Numbered from the stretch's first letter, positions 1 to 5,323 are shown. The stretch: 5,323 nt of DNA from JAJPHT01 sp035687045 (GCA_035687045.1 DASRYU010000158.1:1-5323), one strand, 5' to 3'. A program made the numbers and translations. Notes: a model not told the origin generated them from the sequence alone.

Positions 1-202
1 CCCGCACCCAGAGCGCGCTCACCATGAGGTAGAGCGGGTTGCCCGGCGCGTGGCCGATGCCGAGCGTCCGGGCGAGGAACTGGAACTTCGCCGAGTCGCC
101 CATGTTCACGCGCCCGCCGACCTCGGGGTAGCGCGTGACGACGTAGGTCACGAAGGCGAGCGCGAGGACCCACCGATGCGGGATCTTCCTCGGCTCGGTC
201 AT
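1..202 (-). CDS. DUF2723/TMEM260-like membrane glycosyltransferase, N-terminal part (runs off window)
   Basis: Only the first 67 codons are present; the 3' end lies beyond position 1. Residues 10-24 (WVLALAFVTYVVTRY) form the first membrane helix. They are followed by a loop reading NMGDSAKFQF, then RTLGIGHAPGNPLYL and a second hydrophobic stretch. The GDSxxF plus TLGIxHxPGxPLY pattern is the N-terminal signature I know from DUF2723 proteins, which are GT-C-like multispanning proteins related to human TMEM260, a protein O-mannosyltransferase. The Asp of GDS sits in the first non-cytoplasmic loop, where GT-C enzymes carry a catalytic acidic residue. The bacterial substrate is unknown. The ATG at 200-202 is the first possible start, because an in-frame TGA (the kinase stop) lies two codons upstream. 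The Shine-Dalgarno is poor (only a GTGGG run directly before the ATG), which suggests translational coupling to the kinase gene. The family call is good; the exact activity is inferred. Confidence 0.85.
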   Translation of the reverse strand, partial: MTEPRKIPHRWVLALAFVTYVVTRYPEVGGRVNMGDSAKFQFLARTLGIGHAPGNPLYLMVSALWVR

Positions 203-208
203 CCCACG

Positions 209-3200
209 TCAGGGGCGCGAGAGGCGCGGTGACGTCGGCCAGCGTGAAGAGACCGACTCGTCGGGGTTGGCGTTCTCGACGAGGTCGAGCCACTGGGCGA
301 TCTTCCCCGCGGAAGGGCCTTGCCAATCCATCGCCACGAAGCGCTTCAAGAGCTGAGGCGTGTGGTCTCCGCAGCGCGCCTTGTCGCCGAAGGCGGCCCG
401 CGCGCGGTCGATCTCGTTCGCCGCGTCCTGCCAGCGCCGCTCGATCTGCGCGAGCCACGCGAGCGTGAGGTGCCGGTGCTGCCGGGGCTCTGCCTCGTCG
501 AGGACGATGCGCTCGCAGTCCTGCACCAGATCCTTCGCGTCGTCGTCTCCGCTTGCGAGCGCCACCTGGGCGAGGAGCAAGCGGGCCTCGAGGTCACCCC
601 ACGGGTCCTGAAGTCGCTCGAAGATCTTCGCCGCGACCGACGCGTGCGCCCCGCCGGCGGCGAGGTCGTCGGTGTCGATCGCGATGAGCGCGAGCAGACG
701 TTCGCACGCCGCCTCGCCGCGCGGATTCATCAGCTCGCGGAACGCGGCCCGGGCCGAGAGAGCGCGCGCCCGCGCGGTGTCCATCTCACCGGCGCGGTGA
801 TCGGCGTGGCCGAGCACGACGTCGCACTGGGCGATGCCGAGGCGGTAGCCGATGGCGTCGAACGCCTGGCGCGCGTGGATCAAGAGATCGCGCGCGCGAC
901 GGAAGCCGCCGACCGCGGTCTCGATCATCGCGAGGAGGATGAAGCACTGCGCGCCGCCGAGCATGTCCGCGACGGTGTCGCAGCGCTGGCTGGCCTCGCT
1001 CAGCACCTCGCGCGCGCGGGCGTGCTCGCCGAGCAGGTAGTCGATCTCGCCGAGCACGACGAGCGCCGCCGCGAGGCCGCGATCGTCCTTCAGCTCCTCG
1101 AAGCGCGAGATCGCGAGCGCGACCTGGAGCCGCCCCTGAGCCGGCGCGCCCGTGTCGCTCGCGAGGTGGCCGAGCAGGCGAAGCGCGTGGGCCTCACGCG
1201 TCTTGTCGCCCGCTTGCTCGAAGGCGCGCCGCGCGGTCTCCGCCTGCTCCCGCGCCTCCTCCAGCTTGCCGATGTGACGAAGGGCCTCGGCGCGCCAGTA
1301 GGCGTATTCGGCCGCCGCGGTTCCGGAGACGCGCCCCTCCAGGAGCGCGACGTCCTTGAGCGTCGCGGCGGTGTCGCGGCCGCGCGCCCACGCCCCCTCG
1401 ATGAACGAGAACATGAGGCTCGCCGCGACGTCGTCGTCCCCGGCGCGGAGGAGGTTCCGCACGCGGTGCTTCATGATGCGGCGCGACCCGACCTCGGGGT
1501 GCTTCGCGAGCGCGTTCGCCGCGAGCCGGAAGATGGCCGGCGCGTCGTTCCGCTCGTGGAGGCGCCCGAGCAGGTGCTCTTGCAGCAGCGCGTGAGGCCA
1601 CCGGAACTGATCGTTGCCCGACGCGAGGAGGATCTGGGCGCGGGTCAGCGCGACGAGAGCGTCGCGGGGATCCATGCCGAGCGCGGCCACGAGCGACTTG
1701 AGCACGACGCCGCGGACGTCGTCGCCGAGCGCGGCGGCGGCGTAGGCGGCGAGCCGGAGGTCGGTCGGCACGGCGCGGAGCCGCTCGTCCCAGAGATCCG
1801 CGGTCGTGATCGCGCGGCCGTGGAGCGCCTCGTCCGGCACCCTGTACTTGCCGCCTTCGAGCGTGAGGTAACCCCCGCCCGCCCACGCGTGCAGGAGCTG
1901 GAGCGCGAAGAGCGGGTTGCCTCGGCTCTGCGCGACCGCCGAAGCGATGGCGTTGGACGTGAGCGGCAGCGTCGCGCGGAGCAGGACCTCGGTCTCCTCG
2001 ACGCCGAGCGGCGCGAGGTCGAGCACGCGCCCGCCCCAGTCGGCTCGCAGCGCTTCCATGCGGACGGCGGCGTCGAGGTCGGTCTCGAGCGACTCGCTGC
2101 GGGCGGTCGCGAGGATGAGCAGGCGGATCTTCGTCGCGTCGCGACGGAGGCGCGTCAGCGTCTCGAAGGTGTTCGCGCTCGTGAAGTGGAGATCGTCGAA
2201 CCAGATCAGCAGCGGCCGGTCGTGGCCGATGCGCTCGAGGATGCGCCGCGCGACGGCGAAGCGGAGCTCGGGTGTGTCGAGCACGAAGCGCTTGCCCGTC
2301 GGACCGACGGGCGGCACGGTCCCGGGAGGCGTCGGGCGCAGCCACTCGGCGGCCGCCGCGACCCACGCGAGCTCCTCGCTGTCGGACTTGTCCACCTCCC
2401 ACCGATCGAGCAGCGTCTGCTCGACCGTCTCGCGGTCCGCGCCCTGGAGGCCGTAGAAGGAGTTGACCGCGCCCGTGAGGCCGTCGAGCGGGGACGGCGT
2501 GCGGCCGTAGCGCGCGCGCAGCGGCCACATGAGGCCGCGCTCGTGAACCTGCTCGCACGCCCACTCCGCGAGGCGGCTCTTGCCCACGCCTGCTTCGCCG
2601 ATCAGCGCGACCATCCGGTGCTGCGGCGGCTGGCCCGCGCAGACGGAGAGCACGTGGTCCATCAGCTCCTGGCGCTCGGGCTCGCGCGCGACCATCGGCG
2701 ACGGACGGAGCGAGAGGAGGCCCGGCGCGAGGGAGCGCGCGGCGGCGACCGCCCGCCCCATGTCTGGCGAGCTCGACGGCTCCGGCGGCGGCGCCGGCGC
2801 GCTCGCCACGGTCTCCTCGAGCGTCGGCGCGTGGCGCGGGCGGTACTGCGCCCATACGCGCCGCGCGTCGGCGGCGAGCTCGAAGCGGTGCCACGGCTTC
2901 TTCGCGAGCAGCCGCTGAACGAAGAGGCCGACCTGGTGCGGCACCCCCTCGGGGAGGACCGGCGCGGGCACGGGCGTTCGCTTGTGCGCGCGGAGGACCT
3001 CCTGGGCCGTGCCCTCGAAGACCTCCTTGCCCGTGAGCACGCGGTACATGATGCAACCGAGCGCGTAGAGATCGGTCGCGGGCCCGACCAGCGTGGCCTG
3101 CTTGCGGATCTGCTCCGGCGCGACCCAGCCGACGGTCCCCGCGCCCGCGTGCACGGCGAGCTCCGGCTCCGGTGCGCCGTCGAGACGCGAGTCGTGGCGC

Positions 3201-3751
3201 GACTCGCGGAGCCAGGCCAACCCCAGATCGAGGACGTAGGCGCGCGGACCGCGGCCGGCGCCCGCGAGATCGAGCATCACGTTCGACGGCTTGAGGTCGC
3301 CGTGGATGATGTGCCGCGCGTGCGCGTGCGCCATGCCCGCGAGGACTTGATCGACGAGCGCCCAGATCACCGACCAGGGCATCGTGGTGGTGTGCATCCA
3401 CTCGTGGACGCTGCGCCCCGGGAGCGCGTCCATGACGAGGTACGGCGAGCCGTCGTGGAGCGTCCCGAAGTCGCGCGCTCGCACGATCGCGGGATGCTCG
3501 AGGGACGCGACGGCGCGCGCCTCCTGCTGGAACCACCAGCTCTCCTCCGCGCGCGTGGCCTTCGCTTCTTCAGGCGGGCGAAGCCGCTTCAGCGCGACGC
3601 GTTCGTGCGAGACGATGTCCTTGCATAGGTACACGACACCCATGCCGCCCCGACCGAGCTCGCGCAGCACCTCGTAGCGATTGGCGAGAACGGTCCCGAC
3701 CTCGGACTTCTTCGCATCGTCTCCGCCCTTGGGCGTCTTGCCCTGCGTCAT
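209..3751 (-). CDS. PknK-like serine/threonine protein kinase with AAA/STAND ATPase and TPR-like repeats
   Basis: A 1180-residue, apparently cytoplasmic signalling protein with no membrane segment seen. Kinase domain, about 26-300: glycine loop GRGGMGVV (33-40), catalytic K55 in VALK, alpha-C E77, catalytic loop HGDLKPSN (150-157) with D152, metal-binding D175 in DLG, APE at 211-213, D227 and R289. HGD replaces the usual HRD and DLG replaces DFG; all catalytic residues remain, so activity is expected, probably without RD-type activation-loop control. A Pro/Ala/Ser-rich linker (305-350) leads to an AAA_16/STAND-type ATPase: Walker A GEAGVGKS (385-392), Walker B LLIWFDD (514-520), GNPLF (611-615). 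A winged-helix-like segment ends near FRWPHALLQEHLL (716-728). From about 811 to 1124 there are roughly eight TPR-like repeats of almost exactly 40 residues. This order matches PknK-type kinases. The ATG has GGAA (3758-3761) six bases upstream. The phosphorylation targets and the ligand of the sensory half cannot be read from the sequence. Confidence 0.95.
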   Translation of the reverse strand: MTQGKTPKGGDDAKKSEVGTVLANRYEVLRELGRGGMGVVYLCKDIVSHERVALKRLRPPEEAKATRAEESWWFQQEARAVASLEHPAIVRARDFGTLHDGSPYLVMDALPGRSVHEWMHTTTMPWSVIWALVDQVLAGMAHAHARHIIHGDLKPSNVMLDLAGAGRGPRAYVLDLGLAWLRESRHDSRLDGAPEPELAVHAGAGTVGWVAPEQIRKQATLVGPATDLYALGCIMYRVLTGKEVFEGTAQEVLRAHKRTPVPAPVLPEGVPHQVGLFVQRLLAKKPWHRFELAADARRVWAQYRPRHAPTLEETVASAPAPPPEPSSSPDMGRAVAAARSLAPGLLSLRPSPMVAREPERQELMDHVLSVCAGQPPQHRMVALIGEAGVGKSRLAEWACEQVHERGLMWPLRARYGRTPSPLDGLTGAVNSFYGLQGADRETVEQTLLDRWEVDKSDSEELAWVAAAAEWLRPTPPGTVPPVGPTGKRFVLDTPELRFAVARRILERIGHDRPLLIWFDDLHFTSANTFETLTRLRRDATKIRLLILATARSESLETDLDAAVRMEALRADWGGRVLDLAPLGVEETEVLLRATLPLTSNAIASAVAQSRGNPLFALQLLHAWAGGGYLTLEGGKYRVPDEALHGRAITTADLWDERLRAVPTDLRLAAYAAAALGDDVRGVVLKSLVAALGMDPRDALVALTRAQILLASGNDQFRWPHALLQEHLLGRLHERNDAPAIFRLAANALAKHPEVGSRRIMKHRVRNLLRAGDDDVAASLMFSFIEGAWARGRDTAATLKDVALLEGRVSGTAAAEYAYWRAEALRHIGKLEEAREQAETARRAFEQAGDKTREAHALRLLGHLASDTGAPAQGRLQVALAISRFEELKDDRGLAAALVVLGEIDYLLGEHARAREVLSEASQRCDTVADMLGGAQCFILLAMIETAVGGFRRARDLLIHARQAFDAIGYRLGIAQCDVVLGHADHRAGEMDTARARALSARAAFRELMNPRGEAACERLLALIAIDTDDLAAGGAHASVAAKIFERLQDPWGDLEARLLLAQVALASGDDDAKDLVQDCERIVLDEAEPRQHRHLTLAWLAQIERRWQDAANEIDRARAAFGDKARCGDHTPQLLKRFVAMDWQGPSAGKIAQWLDLVENANPDESVSSRWPTSPRLSRP

Positions 3752-3757
3752 CGCGTG

Positions 3758-3761
3758 TTCC
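3758..3761 (-). promoter_or_regulatory. Ribosome binding site of the kinase gene
   Basis: On the minus strand GGAA lies six bases before the ATG at 3749-3751. This spacing supports the chosen start, which also places the kinase glycine loop at the usual distance from the N terminus (residue 33). Confidence 0.55.
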
Positions 3762-3884
3762 GGCCAGGAAGACTATCAAGGTTCATCGAAGGGAAGCGAT
3801 CGGACAGCGGTGGCCCCGAACGTCGTCGGATCCTGCGGCTGAGCGCGTGAGGCCGAGCCTACCCTAGCATTGCCGTAGGGCATT

Positions 3885-3898
3885 GCACGACGTTGTGC
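3885..3898. promoter_or_regulatory. Near-palindromic operator-like site
   Basis: GCACGACGTTGTGC is a 14-base dyad in which six of seven base pairs match; the exception is position 5 against position 10. It lies about 135 bases upstream of the kinase start and about 260 bases upstream of the small ORF, inside the divergent region. The size and symmetry suit a dimeric regulator, but I do not recognise the motif as that of a named factor, and such dyads arise by chance in GC-rich DNA. Confidence 0.25.
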
Positions 3899-4148
3899 GC
3901 TCATGTCGCACGGGCAGGAGCCGCCTGCCTCGACGAACGCGTCGACATCACGGCGAATTCCTCGCTGCGGAGCTCGACACCTGCGATCGCCAGGAGCGGA
4001 ATCGTGCGCTGCGGCTCGAAGAGCTGGCTGCGGCAATTCTCCGGTACCGCATGGGGGCTCGGCAGGTAGACTCATTGCTGCACGCGCTGCCCGGTCGAGG
4101 TACCCGGCCCCCGTGCCCCTGCCCTCTTCGCTTCGGTCGCTTGCTCAC

Positions 4149-4153
4149 GGAGG
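4149..4153 (+). promoter_or_regulatory. Strong Shine-Dalgarno of the small ORF
   Basis: GGAGG sits five bases before the ATG at 4159-4161 and is the best ribosome binding site in the window. It is the main reason to start the small ORF here; the same frame is open upstream to 3883, but that extension has no comparable signal. Confidence 0.5.
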
Positions 4154-4158
4154 TCGAA

Positions 4159-4350
4159 ATGCGAAGCCGAGTGGCAACCAAATCCGCTGTCATCGTTCTC
4201 GCCCTGGCGGGCACTGCCGTCGCGTTCATCGTTGGCGCACAGGCTGGAGCCCTGCTGAACGGAAGAGTGATGGCCGTTTCCGTCGCGCGCGTGCCCATGC
4301 CCGTGATCGCGAGCCCGAAGGCCTCGCCCGTCAACGGCCACGTTCGCTAG
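4159..4350 (+). CDS. Possible small exported or membrane-anchored protein, 63 residues, function unknown
   Basis: I do not recognise this protein. It starts with a basic n-region (MRSRVATK), then an uncharged stretch at 9-26 (SAVIVLALAGTAVAFIVG), and then AQAGALL. This reads as a signal peptide or a single membrane anchor followed by about 35 polar, Pro/Val-rich residues. A signal peptidase I site after AQA (about residue 29) is possible. GGAGG five bases before the ATG supports translation. About three quarters of its third positions are G or C, lower than the neighbouring genes, which weakens the case or suggests a different origin. It is convergent with the hydroxylase gene and divergent from the kinase gene. 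Its stop codon lies inside a 34-base tandem duplication, so a second TAG occurs 34 bases further on. It could also be a chance open frame. Confidence 0.45.
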   Translation: MRSRVATKSAVIVLALAGTAVAFIVGAQAGALLNGRVMAVSVARVPMPVIASPKASPVNGHVR

Positions 4351-4394
4351 CCCGCGGACGCCCGTCAGCGGCCACGTTCGCTAGCCCGCGGACG
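4327..4394 (+). repeat. 34-base tandem direct repeat, two copies, spanning the stop of the small ORF
   Basis: Positions 4327-4360 and 4361-4394 are adjacent 34-base copies that differ at one base only (A at 4334, G at 4368). Each copy contains CGTTCGCTAGCCCG; the TAG in the first copy is the stop codon of the small ORF. The unit length is not a multiple of three, so the duplicate is not a coding extension. The near-identity points to a recent duplication. Confidence 0.9.
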
Positions 4395-4421
4395 GGCGCG
4401 GGCTCCGGCGGAGCCGGGCTA
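4382..4421. terminator. GC-rich stem-loop between two convergent genes, possible bidirectional terminator
   Basis: TAGCCCG (4382-4388) and CGGGCTA (4415-4421) form the outer arms. Inside, GGCTCC (4401-4406) pairs with GGAGCC (4410-4415) around a GGC loop, and CCCGCG (4385-4390) can alternatively pair with CGCGGG (4397-4402). The structure lies in the 101 bases between the convergent stops of the small ORF and the hydroxylase, where a shared terminator would be expected. There is no T-tract on either side, so it is not a canonical intrinsic terminator; the hairpin may simply be part of a repeat element. Confidence 0.35.
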
Positions 4422-4487
4422 CGTGACGGCGGCTGCCCGGGTGGAGCCGGGCTACGTGTTGTCGGCGGCCGCCCGGGTGGAGCCGAG
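4390..4487 (-). repeat. Imperfect tandem repeat (units of 36, 33 and a partial), including the hydroxylase stop
   Basis: On the minus strand, unit A (4487-4452) is the last 12 codons of the hydroxylase, including its TAG. Unit B (4451-4419) repeats it with three substitutions and a three-base deletion. Unit C starts at 4418, keeps CCCGGCTCC and then diverges. The units stay in one reading frame: the gene ends LGSTRAAADNT-stop, and unit B would read PGSTRAAAVT-stop. The C-terminal tail of the enzyme is therefore repeat-derived, or has been copied outward into the spacer. Confidence 0.85.
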
Positions 4488-5066
4488 CTTCTTCACCTGC
4501 GGCATCGTCCCGAAGACGTAGTCCCAGAGCGGTGACGACACGCCGAACCCACCGTCGTGGTCGGCGTGGTGGTGGAGCATGTGGTGCCGCTTCACGAGCT
4601 TGCCGATCCGCGTCGTCTGCTTGAAGTGGTGCACCGCATAGTGGGTGCCGTCGTAGGCGAGGTATCCGAGGGCGAAGCCCGCGTAGAACGGCTCCGCGTA
4701 GCGCATCCCGCCGAACGCCACGTAGAACAGCGTGTAGAAGATGACGGCCAGGGGCACGCTCGTGAGAAGCGGCATCACGAGGCGATCGCTGTCGTTCGGG
4801 AAGTCGTGGTGCACCCCGTGAAGCAGGAAGTGCACGCGGCGCCCCCACGGCGTGTCCTTGTACCAGTGGAAGATGTAGCGATGCAGGACGTACTCGGTGA
4901 GCGTCCAGACGAGCAGCCCGCCCACCGTCAGGCCGACGGCGGTGAGGACGGGCACGTGGCGTCCCCACGTGCGGTACTCCATCGCGGCGATCAGCGGCAC
5001 GTAGACGACAAACGGCGTGATCGGGTGGATGCGCGAGAACTTCTCGAGGAGCTCGTTCTCGAACAT
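4452..5066 (-). CDS. Fatty acid 2-hydroxylase-type membrane diiron enzyme (fatty acid hydroxylase superfamily)
   Basis: This is an integral membrane oxygenase expected to add a 2-hydroxyl to acyl chains, as FA2H and yeast Scs7 do for sphingolipids. Residue numbers count from the upstream GTG at 5112-5114; subtract 16 for the start used here. The histidine motifs are complete: HRYIFH (H78, H83), HGVHH (H99, H102, H103), HYAVHH (H158, H162) and HHMLHH (H178, H181, H182). HHDFPND...RLV and GFGVSSPLWDYVFGT are typical of the FA2H branch. Hydrophobic segments lie near 33-48, 54-72, 115-135 and 142-156. The N-terminal cytochrome b5 domain of Scs7/FA2H is absent, so a separate electron donor is needed. 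The ATG at 5064-5066 is preferred because it has GGAG nine bases upstream and the 16 preceding codons include CAA, AGA, AAA and CGT, unlike the rest of the gene. The last 12 codons belong to a tandem repeat. The family is certain; the substrate is inferred. Confidence 0.92.
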   Translation of the reverse strand: MFENELLEKFSRIHPITPFVVYVPLIAAMEYRTWGRHVPVLTAVGLTVGGLLVWTLTEYVLHRYIFHWYKDTPWGRRVHFLLHGVHHDFPNDSDRLVMPLLTSVPLAVIFYTLFYVAFGGMRYAEPFYAGFALGYLAYDGTHYAVHHFKQTTRIGKLVKRHHMLHHHADHDGGFGVSSPLWDYVFGTMPQVKKLGSTRAAADNT

Positions 5067-5075
5067 CCGGCACGT

Positions 5076-5079
5076 CTCC
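5076..5079 (-). promoter_or_regulatory. Shine-Dalgarno favouring the internal ATG start of the hydroxylase
   Basis: On the minus strand GGAG lies nine bases before the ATG at 5064-5066. The competing GTG at 5112-5114 has AAGG only four bases upstream. The position and the start codon type together favour the shorter protein of 204 residues. Confidence 0.5.
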
Positions 5080-5171
5080 GGACGTTTCGATCTGACTTGG
5101 GCGATCTCGTTCACGTGGCCTTCGCTTCCGAGTCGGGGGTTAGCACGCGCCAGGCCGACCGGCGAGGAGAC

Positions 5172-5199
5172 AAGTTACGCAGCGCACACTAAAGAGCAA
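5172..5199 (-). promoter_or_regulatory. Weak sigma70-type promoter candidate for the hydroxylase gene
   Basis: On the minus strand TTGCTC (5199-5194) and TAACTT (5177-5172) are separated by 16 bases. Each matches the consensus hexamer at three of six positions. They sit in the most AT-rich patch upstream of the gene, about 105 bases from the preferred ATG. The match is poor and is offered only because no better candidate is seen. Confidence 0.2.
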
Positions 5200-5217
5200 A
5201 ATGGTCCGACGCAACCG

Positions 5218-5257
5218 GGGACGCCTCGGTCGAGGCGAGGCCTTCGTGAGGCGTCCC
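5218..5257. repeat. Perfect 10-base inverted repeat (stem-loop)
   Basis: GGGACGCCTC (5218-5227) and GAGGCGTCCC (5248-5257) are exact reverse complements separated by 20 bases. A competing inner hairpin pairs GCCTCG (5223-5228) with CGAGGC (5231-5236). On the minus strand a TTTT run follows about 16 bases after the stem. It could end a transcript entering from beyond the right edge, or act in the hydroxylase upstream region. A second smaller dyad, TCTCGA/TCGAGA, lies at 5276-5295. The rest of 5115-5323 shows no gene I can support. Confidence 0.5.
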
Positions 5258-5323
5258 TGCCCGACACTCCACGGTTCTCGAGCAGAAAATCGAGACGTTC
5301 TCGGGGTCCTCTCCAGCGTCCGA

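Larger units (their letters stand above)
3752..4158. other. Divergent intergenic region between kinase and small ORF; no convincing gene
   Basis: These 407 bases separate the kinase start (minus) from the small ORF start (plus) and would carry both upstream regions. Open frames exist on both strands, but none has a recognisable domain, consistent third-position bias or a good ribosome binding site, so no gene is called. A near-palindrome lies at 3885-3898 and two direct GCATTGC heptamers start 13 bases apart (3867-3873 and 3880-3886). CCCTA (3862-3866) and TAGGG (3876-3880) make a small inverted repeat. On the minus strand TGCTAGGGT (around 3862-3870) resembles an extended -10 element for the kinase, without a good -35. 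On the plus strand TAGACT (4067-4072) is a weak -10-like hexamer ahead of the small ORF. None of these is strong enough to be called a promoter. Confidence 0.5.

Noticed and set aside
1194..3536. A 780-codon open frame on the minus strand in another frame of the kinase gene
   Set aside because: Its product is a low-complexity Arg/Ala/Pro-rich sequence typical of an out-of-frame reading of GC-rich DNA.
320..3628. A 1102-codon open frame antisense to the kinase gene
   Set aside because: It mirrors the strong third-position G/C bias of the kinase. Its translation is Arg/Glu/Ala/Val-rich with no domain, whereas the minus strand encodes a complete, motif-rich kinase.
3776..4075. A 99-residue minus-strand ORF just upstream of the kinase
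   Set aside because: It has no recognisable domain, a weak ribosome binding site and no clear codon bias. It overlaps the region expected to hold the kinase promoter.
3883..4158. N-terminal extension of the small plus-strand ORF
   Set aside because: The extra 92 residues are Arg/Pro/Cys-rich in part with no good start signal, while GGAGG sits directly ahead of the internal ATG at 4159.
4381..5073. A 230-residue minus-strand ORF overlapping the hydroxylase in another frame
   Set aside because: The overlapping frame carries the full set of histidine motifs and membrane segments; this one is Arg/Pro/His-rich and only mirrors the repeats at its end.
5201..5323. Plus-strand open frame from an ATG at 5201 to the window edge
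   Set aside because: 41 codons with no recognisable protein, only a weak upstream GAG, and it overlaps the strong inverted repeat.
5189..5323. Minus-strand open frame entering from the right edge and ending at 5189
   Set aside because: 44 residues with no recognisable family and poor codon bias, running through the inverted repeats. More sequence is needed before calling it the end of a gene.

Overview
The window is very GC-rich, with strong G/C bias at third codon positions. It holds four protein-coding candidates, and no RNA gene, CRISPR array or insertion sequence could be recognised. A very large soluble kinase-ATPase-TPR protein, a DUF2723 membrane protein and a sphingolipid-type fatty acid 2-hydroxylase together suggest a myxobacterium or close relative (Myxococcota, perhaps Polyangia). 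This is inference from gene style and composition; no marker gene is present.

Layout. Positions 1-202 (minus) are the first 67 codons of a DUF2723/TMEM260-like multispanning glycosyltransferase-type protein, cut by the window edge. Positions 209-3751 (minus) encode a 1180-residue Ser/Thr protein kinase of PknK-like architecture: kinase, AAA/STAND-type ATPase, winged-helix-like segment, then about eight 40-residue TPR-like repeats. Its stop codon lies six bases upstream of the DUF2723 start, in the same frame, so the two are probably cotranscribed and translationally coupled. Positions 3752-4158 are a divergent intergenic region with a near-palindrome and no convincing gene. Positions 4159-4350 (plus) are a possible 63-residue signal-peptide or membrane-anchored small protein with a strong Shine-Dalgarno. 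Positions 4452-5066 (minus) encode a fatty acid 2-hydroxylase-type diiron membrane enzyme, possibly extending to 5114. Positions 5115-5323 are non-coding as far as visible, with inverted repeats and a weak promoter candidate.

Function. The kinase is a signalling hub whose ATPase and TPR parts probably sense or bind partners; its one visible cotranscribed neighbour is an envelope glycosylation-type enzyme. The hydroxylase would add a 2-hydroxyl to membrane-lipid acyl chains. A shared theme of envelope modification is plausible but not demonstrated.

The most unusual structure is the 101-base space between the two convergent genes (small ORF and hydroxylase). Each gene's 3' end, stop codon included, is tandemly duplicated into that space, and both repeat sets share the heptamer TAGCCCG placed symmetrically on opposite strands around a strong hairpin.
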